From a bacterium (GTDB taxonomy: Bacteria > Electryoneota > RPQS01): a stretch of 64,000 nt of DNA. Positions 35,329 through 43,975 of the stretch are shown here, piece after piece. The number at the start of each line of letters is the position of its first letter. Position 1 is the stretch's first letter. The translations under genes were made by a program, and so were the position numbers. The stretch is from contig JADJEH010000002.1 of assembly GCA_016702305.1 (NCBI GenBank), forward strand, positions 620,001 to 684,000, given 5' to 3'. The notes beneath the pieces were generated by a model that was not told where the DNA came from, did not search any database, and worked only from the letters and a program-made list of their open reading frames with translations.

Positions 35329-36435
35329 ATGTTTGTTGACCTCGGAATAATTCTCGGGAAGATCGCCTTCGTGCTGGTCAACATACTGAACGGCGCGGGC
35401 ATTTTGACGTGGGTCGAGCGCAAGCAGAGCGCGCTCATGTCCGACCGTATCGGCGCGAACCGAGCGTCAATCCTCGGTATCAGGCTGTTTGGTCTGGTCA
35501 ATTCGTTGGCCGATGCACTCAAGCTGATTTTCAAGGAAGACTTTGTACCGCCGCGCGGTGTGCGGGTCCTGCACTTCTTGGCTCCGATCTTTGCAATGGC
35601 CCCCGTGTTTTTCACGATGGCTGTAATTCCGTTCGGACCCCCTGTCGAGATTTTCGGTCGCGACGTGAAACTGCAAATCCTCGACATGGACATCGGCGTG
35701 CTCTATATTCTGGCCTTCGGTTCGATCGCCGTCTACGGAGCAATGCTGGCGGGATGGGCGTCAAACAGCAAGTACGCTTTGCTCGGCGGCATGCGCGCGT
35801 CGGCGCAGATGATTTCTTACGAGATTATCCTCGGCTTGTCGTTGATCGGCCCGATTCTGGTCTTCAATACGATGGAGCCGGGTGCTATGGTTCACGCGCA
35901 GAATCAGTACCTTTGGGGCTGGATTCCGCAGTGGGGCATCATTATGCAACCCGTTGCCTTCTTGCTGTTCCTGCCGGCGGCGATGGCCGAAACCAAGCGC
36001 GCGCCATTTGATATGCCCGAAGGCGAATCCGAGATCATTGGTTTTGCGACGGAATATTCCGGCATGCGCTGGGGCATGTTCTTCTTGGGCGAGTTCGCGG
36101 AAATCGTCGTCCTGGCCGGCGTGATTACGGCTGTTTTCTTGGGCGGTTACCATATTCCGTTCCTGTTCGACGCAGTCGAGAAGAGTGGGCAAGCGGGCTT
36201 CCATTTCCCGTGGGGCATGTATATTCCGTTGGGCGAGTGGACGGTCGTGATTATGCGCATGGCTGCATTCGGCGCGAAACTGGTGGCGCTGATGTGGCTG
36301 CAAATGCAGATTCGCTGGACCTTCCCGCGCTTCCGTTATGACCAACTGATGCGCGTGTCTTGGCGCGAGATGATGCCCATCGCGCTGGTGAACATCGCGG
36401 TGACCGGTTTGATCATCTTGTGGCTGGGCAAATAG
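35329..36435 (+). CDS. nuoH: NADH-quinone oxidoreductase subunit H
   Basis: 368 residues with about eight membrane helices. It forms the membrane heel where quinone enters. Motifs include GAGILTWVERKQSALMSDRIG near the N-terminus, GPPVEIFGRDVKLQILDMDIG, WASNSKYALLGGMRASAQMISYEI, PFDMPEGESEIIGFATEYSGMRWG, and WTFPRFRYDQLMRVSWREMMP towards the C-terminus. The charged residues of the E-channel (EIIGFATEYS) are intact. It starts 3 bases after nuoG and ends 7 bases before nuoI. Confidence 0.98.
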   Translation: MFVDLGIILGKIAFVLVNILNGAGILTWVERKQSALMSDRIGANRASILGIRLFGLVNSLADALKLIFKEDFVPPRGVRVLHFLAPIFAMAPVFFTMAVIPFGPPVEIFGRDVKLQILDMDIGVLYILAFGSIAVYGAMLAGWASNSKYALLGGMRASAQMISYEIILGLSLIGPILVFNTMEPGAMVHAQNQYLWGWIPQWGIIMQPVAFLLFLPAAMAETKRAPFDMPEGESEIIGFATEYSGMRWGMFFLGEFAEIVVLAGVITAVFLGGYHIPFLFDAVEKSGQAGFHFPWGMYIPLGEWTVVIMRMAAFGAKLVALMWLQMQIRWTFPRFRYDQLMRVSWREMMPIALVNIAVTGLIILWLGK

Positions 36436-36442
36436 AATTATC

Positions 36443-37042
36443 ATGATAACCGTTCGACCCGTACGCGAAGTCAAACTGACGCTCTGGCAGACGACCTACT
36501 ATCCCGAGCTGCTGCGCGGCATGGCCGTCACGACGCGCCATTTCTTTGTCAACCTCGGCCGGTTCGCGTTGCGCGCGGTAGGAGTCAAGACCGAACGCCC
36601 GATCGTGACGTTTCAGTATCCTGAGGAACGCCGCCCAATCTCGCCGCGTTGGCGCGGACGGCATCGCCTCATGTTGCGGCCTGACGGTGCACCGCGCTGC
36701 GTCGCCTGCATGATGTGCGAGACGGCCTGCCCGGACAAGTGCATCTACATCACCGCCGGTGAAGCGCTGGATGGGAAGATCGAGAAGTATCCGGTGGCTT
36801 TTGAAATTGACTTGCTGCGCTGCTGTTTCTGCGGGCTGTGCGTGGAGGCCTGTCCCGAGGATGCGATACGCATGGACAGCGGCTACGTGGATTTGGGCGG
36901 TTATAGTCGCGGCGAGTTCTATCTGGATCGTGACTACCTGTTGACCAATTCTGCCCCGACGACGCATTCTCAGTATCGTGGTGAACTTGATGGAGTCGTG
37001 GTGACACGCGTGGACCTGCTGGCGCAGGCCAAGCACCATTAA
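36443..37042 (+). CDS. nuoI: NADH-quinone oxidoreductase subunit I
   Basis: 199 residues. It carries clusters N6a and N6b between the peripheral arm and NuoB. Both 8-Fe ferredoxin-type motifs are complete: CVACMMCETACP and CCFCGLCVEACP, each followed by a Pro and an acid. RHRLMLRPDGAPRC is the usual segment before the first motif. It is the last nuo gene here: the membrane pumping subunits J, K, L, M and N do not follow. A strong hairpin ends the unit at 37076-37105. Confidence 0.98.
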   Translation: MITVRPVREVKLTLWQTTYYPELLRGMAVTTRHFFVNLGRFALRAVGVKTERPIVTFQYPEERRPISPRWRGRHRLMLRPDGAPRCVACMMCETACPDKCIYITAGEALDGKIEKYPVAFEIDLLRCCFCGLCVEACPEDAIRMDSGYVDLGGYSRGEFYLDRDYLLTNSAPTTHSQYRGELDGVVVTRVDLLAQAKHH

Positions 37043-37075
37043 GACTTGCGCGCAAGATCAATTCGGAACTTTGGC

Positions 37076-37105
37076 GAGCCGTACGGAAGCAGTTCCGTGC
37101 GGCTC
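37076..37105 (+). terminator. Hairpin at the end of the nuo cluster
   Basis: GAGCCGTACGGAA (37076-37088) pairs with TTCCGTGCGGCTC (37093-37105), 13 bp with one G-U, loop GCAG. It lacks a long T-run but lies 34 bases after nuoI and just before an unrelated gene. Confidence 0.65.
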
Positions 37106-37125
37106 ATGCATATAATAGCATTTAC

Positions 37126-38109
37126 ATGACGAACGTTCCTCCACGCTGGCCTTCGGCGCGAATCCAGTCACTCTTCGGAATCGAGCACCCAATTGTCCAG
37201 GCCGGCATGGTCTGGACATCGGGATGGAAACTCTGTGTGGCCTCGGCACGTGCGGGCTGCCTGGGGATGATTGGCGCAGGCTCGATGAAAGCCGAGTTAT
37301 TGCGCGAGCACATAACAGACGCGCGCAATGCGTTACCCGCAGCGACGCCGTTTGCCGTCAATATACCACTGCTGCGCGGCGACGTGCAGGATCTGGTGCA
37401 GGTTTGCCTCGACGAACAGATCAAAATAGTTTTCACATCCGCAGGCAATCCCGGACTTTTCACCCGGACTTTCAAGAAGCATGGTGTGGTCGTCGTGCAC
37501 GTTGTACCGACGGCGAAGCTCGCAAAAAAGTGTGAAGAGCGCGGCGTGGATGCGGTTGTGTGCGAAGGCACGGAGGCCGGCGGACACAACGGCATAGACG
37601 AAATTCCGACCTTTGTGCTCGTGCCGCAAGTACGCGACGCCGTGAAGATACCGGTGATTGCGGCGGGCGGAATCGCGGATGGTCGCGGCATACTGGCAGC
37701 GCTGGCGTTGGGCGCCGATGGCGTGCAGATTGGTACGCGCTTCGCCGCGACTGCTGAGTCCGCGTCGCACGAACGCTACAAACAGGCGGTAATTGATGCG
37801 GGTGAGACGGACACCGTTTTGGCGCTGAAGAATATTGGCCCGACGCGTATGATCAAGTCGCCGTTCGCAATGAGAGCGGCGGAATTTGAAAAGCGCGGCG
37901 CGACGCCGGAAGAAACACTTGAACTGCTCGGCCGCAAACGCGAGCGCATGGGTATCTTTGAAGGCAATTGGGAAGAAGGACAATTTGAAGCGGGCATGGG
38001 CGCGGGTCTGATTCACGACGCGCCGCCCGTGGCTGAAGTCGTCGAGCGCATGCTGCGTGAATACGAAACCGCGCGGCTGACCTTGACCGGAGAGGAGAAC
38101 CACACATGA
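37126..38109 (+). CDS. FabK/nitronate monooxygenase-family flavoprotein
   Basis: 327 residues, FMN TIM barrel. Members are enoyl-ACP reductase II (FabK) or nitronate monooxygenase. Visible landmarks are PIVQAGMVWTSGWKLCVA at the start, VNIPLLRG, the signature EGTEAGGHNGIDEI with the conserved His, PVIAAGGIADGRGI and LALGADGVQIGTRF for phosphate binding, and a C-terminal EGNWEEGQFEAGMGAGLI. The EG-x-EAGGH motif is shared by both groups, so specificity is open; no second fabI-type gene is in view. The ATG at 37126 follows the nuo hairpin; a TATAAT-like box at 37111-37116 lies immediately upstream but has no good -35. It overlaps panD by 4 bases. Confidence 0.85.
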   Translation: MTNVPPRWPSARIQSLFGIEHPIVQAGMVWTSGWKLCVASARAGCLGMIGAGSMKAELLREHITDARNALPAATPFAVNIPLLRGDVQDLVQVCLDEQIKIVFTSAGNPGLFTRTFKKHGVVVVHVVPTAKLAKKCEERGVDAVVCEGTEAGGHNGIDEIPTFVLVPQVRDAVKIPVIAAGGIADGRGILAALALGADGVQIGTRFAATAESASHERYKQAVIDAGETDTVLALKNIGPTRMIKSPFAMRAAEFEKRGATPEETLELLGRKRERMGIFEGNWEEGQFEAGMGAGLIHDAPPVAEVVERMLREYETARLTLTGEENHT

Positions 38110-38486
38110 TGCGTGAAATGCTCGGCGGTAAGATTCATTCCGCCACCCTGACTGAAACAAAACTCAACTATGAAGGCAGTTGCGCCATTGATCGCGACCT
38201 GCTCGACGCGGCGGGGATTGCAGTCTATGAGCGCGTACACATCTACAATGTAAACAGCGGCGCTCGCCTTGATACCTATGCCATTCCGGCCCGCCGCGGT
38301 TCGGGTAAAGTCGGACTGAACGGTGCGGCCGCGCGACTGGGGCAAGTCGGCGACAAGGTGATCATCGCGACATATGTGCAGTTGACCGACGAAGAGCTGC
38401 GCAAACATCGCGCACGCGTCGTCCTTGTGGATGGTCAGAACCAAATTAAAGAACTAATCGAGCACAAATGCGAGGTGCCCAAATGA
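38106..38486 (+). CDS. panD: Aspartate 1-decarboxylase precursor
   Basis: 126 residues. It decarboxylates aspartate to beta-alanine for pantothenate and coenzyme A. The proenzyme self-cleaves between Gly24 and Ser25 in YEGSCAID, creating a pyruvoyl group at the new N-terminal Ser; these residue numbers match the E. coli enzyme exactly. LGGKIHSATLTETKL with the catalytic Lys9 and NVNSGARLDTYAI are also conserved. Length is normal. ATGA overlaps couple it both to the flavoprotein before it and to pepA after it. Confidence 0.98.
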   Translation: MMREMLGGKIHSATLTETKLNYEGSCAIDRDLLDAAGIAVYERVHIYNVNSGARLDTYAIPARRGSGKVGLNGAAARLGQVGDKVIIATYVQLTDEELRKHRARVVLVDGQNQIKELIEHKCEVPK

Positions 38487-39973
38487 AGATTACCGCCTAC
38501 ACAGGTTCGCTCAAAGGCAAACCATCAGCCATCGCCGTCTGCCTGTTTGATGACGAGGTGCGCGCTCCGAAACTCGCAGGCCTCGACCGCCGCACGGTTG
38601 CCGCAATCGAGAAGTTAATGGCCGCCTCGCACTTCACGGCCGGGCATGGCGAGACGTTTGTGCATTTTTCTGAGACGGCCACGGCCCCTGTGCTCATTCT
38701 GCAGGGCCTGGGATCTCGCAAGGACTTTTCGTGGCGCCGTCTGCGCCTCGCGTCGGGCGCAGTGCTGCGCGCGGCGCGCCAGAATCTGGCCAAGCATGTG
38801 GCTCTGTTTAGCTCGTCGGCCTACGATGAAGACTTGAGCGCCGAAATCACGTCCCGCGCGCTCGTGGACGGCGCAATTCTTGGTCACTGGAGTTTTGGTC
38901 ATTACAAACCGTCGAACAAGCGCACGGCGCACACTGTCGCCGCGCTGGACCTTTATTTCGGTGGCGTCGCCCGTAAGAACGCCGCCGAGCGCATCATTCA
39001 CACGGCACAAGTGATGGCCGAGTCGCAGTGCCTTGCACGCGACTACGGTACGCATCCCGCCAATGTTGTGACGACGGACTATCTCCGCAGCGAAGCGAAA
39101 AAACTCGTCAAGTTCGGCATTCATGTCACGACGATCGAGCGCGCGCAACTGAAGCGGCTCGGCATGAACCTGATGCTCGCGGTCGGGCAGGCGAGCGTGA
39201 TGCCGCCGCGCGTGATCATCATGGACTATCGTCCGCGCGGCGCGACCAAAACGCTCGCGCTTGTAGGCAAGGGCCTTGTGTTCGACTCGGGCGGTTTGAA
39301 CATTAAGGTGGCTATGATGGAAGAGATGAAATCTGACATGTGCGGCGCGGCGGCGGTACTCGCGGCCATGCACGGCATCGCGCGCTTGAAACCCAAGCAG
39401 CGCGTTATCGGCGTCATCGGCGCGTGCGAGAACGCCATTAGCGGTAACGCCTATCGTCCGTCGGACATCTACACGGCATATAACGGCAAGACTGTGGAAA
39501 TCGGCAATACCGATGCCGAAGGCCGTTTGGTGCTCGCTGACGTGATGGCTTTCGTCGTGGACAAGTACCGACCGCATCTCATGGTGGACATCGCAACGCT
39601 GACCGGCGCGGCGAAGGTGGCGCTGGGCAATCATGCCGATGCCGTGTTCGCCAACAGCGACCGCGTGACTCAGCAGGTTCTTGCGGCGTCGGAACGCGCC
39701 TTTGACCGCATGTGGCCACTGCCGCTCTTTGACGAGTATCTGGATGAAATGAAGGGTGACACCGCGATGCTGAAGAACAGTGGGGGACATCGTTGGGGCG
39801 GCGCGTCCATGGCCGCGGCCTTTCTGCGCGAATTTGTCGGCAGCACGCCATGGGCGCATCTCGACATCGCGCCGACGTCTTTCCCAGCCTATCCGACCTC
39901 AGTCACTCCCAAGATGACCGCCAGCGGCACCGCGACGAAAACGCTGATTGAATTGGCGATTGGAGGAATATAG
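38483..39973 (+). CDS. pepA: Leucyl aminopeptidase (M17, PepA family)
   Basis: 496 residues from ATG 38483, which overlaps the panD stop; an earlier in-frame ATG at 38468 is inside panD. It is a two-metal exopeptidase that removes N-terminal residues from peptides in the cytoplasm. Metal and catalytic motifs are complete: GKGLVFDSGGLNIK, KSDMCGAAAVLAAM, and the family signature NTDAEGRLVLADV with Asp, Glu and catalytic Arg. The N-terminal macro-like domain is about 170 residues. It is one of several peptidases in the window, consistent with peptide use. Confidence 0.97.
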   Translation: MKITAYTGSLKGKPSAIAVCLFDDEVRAPKLAGLDRRTVAAIEKLMAASHFTAGHGETFVHFSETATAPVLILQGLGSRKDFSWRRLRLASGAVLRAARQNLAKHVALFSSSAYDEDLSAEITSRALVDGAILGHWSFGHYKPSNKRTAHTVAALDLYFGGVARKNAAERIIHTAQVMAESQCLARDYGTHPANVVTTDYLRSEAKKLVKFGIHVTTIERAQLKRLGMNLMLAVGQASVMPPRVIIMDYRPRGATKTLALVGKGLVFDSGGLNIKVAMMEEMKSDMCGAAAVLAAMHGIARLKPKQRVIGVIGACENAISGNAYRPSDIYTAYNGKTVEIGNTDAEGRLVLADVMAFVVDKYRPHLMVDIATLTGAAKVALGNHADAVFANSDRVTQQVLAASERAFDRMWPLPLFDEYLDEMKGDTAMLKNSGGHRWGGASMAAAFLREFVGSTPWAHLDIAPTSFPAYPTSVTPKMTASGTATKTLIELAIGGI

Positions 39974-39974
39974 T

Positions 39975-40676
39975 ATGGCACTCTTTGGCGCCTCAATTGA
40001 AGTCCTAACGAATAACTTGCTGGCTACTGTTGTTCAAATCGTGGAAGAAGCTCAAAAGAAGGAAAAGGTGTATTTGATTAGTCCTTACCTTCAACTAAAC
40101 ACGAATGTTTGCGACGTAATCAACAAGGCCATAGCGGAAGGTGTAGAAGTTCGCTTAATATATCGAGCGGGCTACGAGCTTCGCCAAGAAGACAGAAAGT
40201 ATCTTGCGACGGCACACGTTGGCTTGAAAACTCTTGGCCATTTGCATGCCAAACTCTACGTGAGTGAACTGACCGCGCTTGTAACAAGCCTAAACCTCTA
40301 CAACTACTCTGACAAGGAGAGCCGGGAGCTTGGCATCCGTTTCACCGACAGCAAGACAGTGCAAGTACTGAAGGAGCAAGCTGAGTCGTGGTGGGAGATG
40401 GCCGACAAAGTCGACAAGGCAGAATTGCTCTCGCAGGAAAAAGCGACTGCGACGAAATCTTTATTTTCAGGTGCCAAGACACAAGGACATTGCATCCGGT
40501 GCGGCGCACCAAAGTCATTCAACCCGAAGTACCCTCTTTGTGATACATGCTATCCAATTTGGTCGAAATTCAAAGACGAGACTTACGAAGAAAAGTACTG
40601 TCACAAGTGCGGCAACAAGAATCCAACCAGCGTCAAATCGCCACTTTGCAGACCGTGTTGGTCCGCCACTAGATAG
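39975..40676 (+). CDS. PLD-like protein with two C-terminal CxxC zinc-finger pairs, AT-rich insert
   Basis: 233 residues from ATG 39975, one base after pepA. The N-terminal 150 residues are phospholipase D-like: YLISPYLQLN, EGVEVRLIYRAG, and a single HKD-like motif HLHAKLYVSE (His91, Lys93) in which Glu98 stands at the usual Asp position, followed by TSLNLYNYSDKESRELG. Such single-HKD proteins usually dimerise and include nucleases. The C-terminus has two zinc-finger-like pairs, CIRCG/CDTC (173-192) and CHKCG/CRPC (209-228), which may bind nucleic acid. Base composition and codon use are clearly more AT-rich than in both neighbours (many AAA, GAA and TTT codons), suggesting acquisition by transfer. 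Function is not established. Confidence 0.78.
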   Translation: MALFGASIEVLTNNLLATVVQIVEEAQKKEKVYLISPYLQLNTNVCDVINKAIAEGVEVRLIYRAGYELRQEDRKYLATAHVGLKTLGHLHAKLYVSELTALVTSLNLYNYSDKESRELGIRFTDSKTVQVLKEQAESWWEMADKVDKAELLSQEKATATKSLFSGAKTQGHCIRCGAPKSFNPKYPLCDTCYPIWSKFKDETYEEKYCHKCGNKNPTSVKSPLCRPCWSATR

Positions 40677-40687
40677 GACGATAATCC

Positions 40688-42361
40688 ATGGAACGAGAAA
40701 CCCTCCCGGTAGATGTTCTAATTGTTGGCGCGGGTCCGGCAGGACTGTCGTGCGCCTACCATTTGAAGCAACTGCTCAAGCGCGCCAAAGCCAATGGCCA
40801 GAGCCCGGCTGACGCCGAGATCATGGTTATCGAAAAGTCGCGCGAGTTGGGGGCGCACAATCTCAGCGGCGCCGTCATGGATCCGCGCGGAATTTCGGAG
40901 CTGATTCCTGATTGGCGCGCGCGTAATCTCCCGATTGAGCATACCGTCGAAGATGAAGGCGTATACTATCTGACGCAGACGGGCAAGTTCAAGTCGCCGA
41001 TAACTCCGCCGCCGATGCGCAATCACGGTTTTCCGATCGTTTCCATTAATCGCCTGGTCAAGTGGCTCGGTGAACAATGCGAAGCCGAGGAGATTCTGAT
41101 CGCCACAGAGACGCCGGGGCAGCATGTACTCTACAACGGCGCGCGAGTAACTGGTGTGCAAACCGGCGACAAAGGCCTCAACAAGAACGGCGAACAAAAG
41201 CGCTCGTATGAGCCCGGCGCGAATATTGAAGCGCGCGTGACCGTATTGACCGAAGGCACTCGCGGCTCGTTGACAAAACAGGCCGTCGAGAAGCTCAGTT
41301 TGCACGGTGAAATGCCGCAGACGTATGTGCTCGGCGTTAAGGAAGTTTGGGAACTTCCCAAATCGCTCTCGACGCGCGGTACGGTCTATCACACACTCGG
41401 CTATCCGCTTGGCGATCTGTTCGGCGGCAGTTGGATCTACACCATGCGCGACAACATGGTGTCCATTGGCCTCGTGACGGACCTTGGTTACAAGAACCCA
41501 TATACTGATCCGCATTACAATTTTCAGAAATTCAAACAGCACCCGTGGATTGCGGAATTGCTGCGCGACGGCAAACTTTTGGGCTACGGCGCCAAGACGA
41601 TACCCGAAGGCGGGTGGTTCTCGATGCCGAAGCTGTATGCCGATGGCCTGCTGCTCGCGGGCGACAGCGCGGCCTTTCTCAATGCCCAGCGCCTAAAGGG
41701 TATTCACCTCGCCATCAAGTCTGGCATGCTTGCTGCCGAAGCCATCTTCTATGCGCTGCAGAAAGATGACACATCCGCCTCGACGCTGAAGATCTACAAG
41801 GACGCGGTGGATGCCAGTTGGGTGCGCGAAGAGCTGTGGGCCGTTCGTAACTTCCACCAGTCATTTGAGTCCGGTCTGTTCCCGGGAATGCTTCACGCGG
41901 GAGCGCAGGTGCTTACGGGCGGACGCGGCTTCAAGAGTAAGATGCTTTCGCCCGAGACGCATACTCACATGCAGAAGGTCAAGGCGCTTGGGCTGAAAGA
42001 TCGCGACGCCGTGCTCGAGGGGCGGTCCAAGGAGTTTGATCGCGTGCTCACGTTTGACAAACTCTCAGACGTGTACAAGAGCAAGACTCTGCATGAAGAG
42101 GATCAACCGGTCCATTTGCACGTCGCCGACACAGAAATCTGCCGCACGAAGTGCCGCGAAGAGTATGGCAACCCGTGCCAGTTCTTCTGCCCGGCCAGCG
42201 TGTATGAAATGGTGCCCGATGCGGAGCGCGGGGGTGTGAAGCTGCAAATCAACTTCAGCAACTGCGTTCACTGCAAGACCTGCGACATCATGGATCCCTA
42301 CCAGATCATCACATGGGTGCCGCCCGAAGGCGGCGGCGGACCGGAGTACACGGACCTCTAA
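40688..42361 (+). CDS. Electron transfer flavoprotein-ubiquinone oxidoreductase
   Basis: 557 residues. It passes electrons from reduced ETF to the quinone pool and so links acyl-CoA dehydrogenases to respiration. FAD-binding motif DVLIVGAGPAGLSCAY starts the protein. Typical segments follow: ELGAHNLSGAVMDPRGI, NPYTDPHYNFQKFKQHP, LLLAGDSAAFLNAQRLKGIH. The C-terminal [4Fe-4S] domain has CPASVYEMV and CVHCKTCDIMDPYQIITWVPPEGGGGP. It is a monotopic membrane enzyme. Partners in view are glutaryl-CoA dehydrogenase (46624-47790) and complex I; the ETF itself is not in this window. Confidence 0.97.
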   Translation: MERETLPVDVLIVGAGPAGLSCAYHLKQLLKRAKANGQSPADAEIMVIEKSRELGAHNLSGAVMDPRGISELIPDWRARNLPIEHTVEDEGVYYLTQTGKFKSPITPPPMRNHGFPIVSINRLVKWLGEQCEAEEILIATETPGQHVLYNGARVTGVQTGDKGLNKNGEQKRSYEPGANIEARVTVLTEGTRGSLTKQAVEKLSLHGEMPQTYVLGVKEVWELPKSLSTRGTVYHTLGYPLGDLFGGSWIYTMRDNMVSIGLVTDLGYKNPYTDPHYNFQKFKQHPWIAELLRDGKLLGYGAKTIPEGGWFSMPKLYADGLLLAGDSAAFLNAQRLKGIHLAIKSGMLAAEAIFYALQKDDTSASTLKIYKDAVDASWVREELWAVRNFHQSFESGLFPGMLHAGAQVLTGGRGFKSKMLSPETHTHMQKVKALGLKDRDAVLEGRSKEFDRVLTFDKLSDVYKSKTLHEEDQPVHLHVADTEICRTKCREEYGNPCQFFCPASVYEMVPDAERGGVKLQINFSNCVHCKTCDIMDPYQIITWVPPEGGGGPEYTDL

Positions 42362-42368
42362 GCCGCTC

Positions 42369-43106
42369 GTGTACGATATTCACAACCACGTCCTACCGCA
42401 AGTTGACGACGGCGCCAAAGGCATGCGTATGTCGTTGCGCATGCTTGAACACGCGATTCGTCAAGGAATAACGCACGTATTGTCCACACCGCACGTCAAT
42501 GACCGCGTTGGTGCGCAAGCGGGCGACCTGTTTGCGCTGCGCCTGCACGAGCTTCAAAGTGAAGTGCAAAGGCTCGGCCTGCCCGTAGAAATTGGTCTGG
42601 GTTCCGAAGTGATGTTTGGCGCCAACATGCAGGACTTGTTTCAGCACACCTATTCCACGTTGAATGGAACGGGGAAGTACTACCTCGTTGAGTTTCCTCG
42701 GCAAACGCCATTTGAGATTATCCTGAACGTCATCAAGGCTTCGCGTAAATGGGGCAAAATTCCCGTTGTCGCGCACCACGAGCGCTATCCGCTTGCCTTC
42801 CGCAGCGTTGATCAGCTAATCAAGTTGCGTAGCGAAGGAGCGATTCTAAGTTTGGACGCCGGATCGCTGACCGGACAGTTCGGCAAGCCGATGATGAAAC
42901 ACGCGCGCGATTTGCTGGCGACGGGACACATCGAGATGCTCATGAGCGATGCGCATGACGACGAGTCCCAGAATTTTTGTCTGGCCGCCGGCCGCGACGA
43001 AGCGGCGACCATAGTTGGCGCTGCGGCGGCGCGGCAAATGGTTACGGATGCGCCTCGCCGCGTCTGGGATGGCATGGATTGGCCCAAGTTTGAAATGAAA
43101 ACATGA
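42369..43106 (+). CDS. PHP-domain protein, CpsB/CapC-type tyrosine phosphatase family
   Basis: 245 residues from GTG 42369. The PHP fold is shown by YDIHNHVLPQVDDGAKGM, LSTPHVND, the acidic GSEVMF, VVAHHERYP and MSDAHD, which supply the metal ligands. In Gram-positive bacteria this family dephosphorylates BY-kinases controlling capsule synthesis; here no kinase or glycan cluster is adjacent, so the substrate is unclear. It overlaps the MBL hydrolase by 4 bases and lies 7 bases after ETF-QO. Confidence 0.9.
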   Translation: MYDIHNHVLPQVDDGAKGMRMSLRMLEHAIRQGITHVLSTPHVNDRVGAQAGDLFALRLHELQSEVQRLGLPVEIGLGSEVMFGANMQDLFQHTYSTLNGTGKYYLVEFPRQTPFEIILNVIKASRKWGKIPVVAHHERYPLAFRSVDQLIKLRSEGAILSLDAGSLTGQFGKPMMKHARDLLATGHIEMLMSDAHDDESQNFCLAAGRDEAATIVGAAAARQMVTDAPRRVWDGMDWPKFEMKT

Positions 43107-43975
43107 AGATCGCAGGTTACGAGATCATTCCCTTGCACGCCGGGGACTTCAAATTGGATGGCGGCGCGATGTTCGGCGTGGTGCCCAAACCTCTGTGGGA
43201 AAAGCACTGCCCGGCCGACGAACACAACCGCATTGAAATGACGGCCCGCGTGCTGTTGCTGAAGGCTTACAATCGGTTCATTCTCGTGGACGCCGGCATT
43301 GGCGACAAGGATGACGCGAAATTCCAGAGCATTTTCGCGATGTCTTTTCCGCGCGGGTCAATCGTTGACGAGCTGGCGCGCCACGACGTCACGCCGGAGC
43401 AAATTACGCACGTCATATACACACACCTGCATTTCGATCATGCCGGGGGCACAACAGTTATTCGCGACGGGGTTGCTGTGCCGCAATTCCCCAATGCGCG
43501 TCACTATGTGCAAAGCGTCCAATATCACCACGGCAAAACGCGCAATCCGCGCGATCGCGCGAGTTACATGGACGACAATTACGAACCGGTGCGGGCGGCG
43601 GGACTGCTTGAATTTCTGGACAACGACTTGGAACTTCTGCCAGGGCTGCATTTGCACCTGACTTCGGGGCACACGCCCGCGCTGCAGATGCCCCGCATTA
43701 CCGACGGCAGGCGCTCACTCTTCTTTCCTTCCGATCTGATACCGCTGGCTGCGCATGTGCCGCTTCCCTATATCATGGGTTATGACTTGTTCCCGTTGAC
43801 GACGCTGAATGACAAAGAGCATTGGCTGAACCTTGCGGCGCGCGACAATTGGATCATCGTGCTCGAACACGATCCGCATGTTGAGGCGATCACGGTCAAG
43901 CAAGATGACAAAGGTCGTGTAGTCATTGACCGTGCCGGGAAGCTCGAACAATTCACATCAGGAGAGTTTGTATGA
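43103..43975 (+). CDS. MBL-fold metallo-hydrolase
   Basis: 290 residues. The metal motif THLHFDHAGG (H-x-H-x-D-H) is at about residue 110, with LTSGHTPALQ and SDLIPLAAHVPLPYIMGYD giving the later His and Asp ligands. The layout resembles lactonase-type members with N-acyl-homoserine-lactonase-like spacing, but the substrate cannot be read. The ORF overlaps its neighbours by 4 bases on both sides, so it belongs to the operon from 37126 to 44637. Confidence 0.85.
   Translation: MKIAGYEIIPLHAGDFKLDGGAMFGVVPKPLWEKHCPADEHNRIEMTARVLLLKAYNRFILVDAGIGDKDDAKFQSIFAMSFPRGSIVDELARHDVTPEQITHVIYTHLHFDHAGGTTVIRDGVAVPQFPNARHYVQSVQYHHGKTRNPRDRASYMDDNYEPVRAAGLLEFLDNDLELLPGLHLHLTSGHTPALQMPRITDGRRSLFFPSDLIPLAAHVPLPYIMGYDLFPLTTLNDKEHWLNLAARDNWIIVLEHDPHVEAITVKQDDKGRVVIDRAGKLEQFTSGEFV

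Noticed and set aside
37111..37116. TATAAT as a promoter for the FabK-like gene
   Set aside because: No convincing -35 at 16-18 bases upstream; that place is occupied by the nuo hairpin.
38615..39859. 414-residue minus-strand ORF opposite pepA
   Set aside because: Shadow of the M17 peptidase with all metal motifs on the plus strand.
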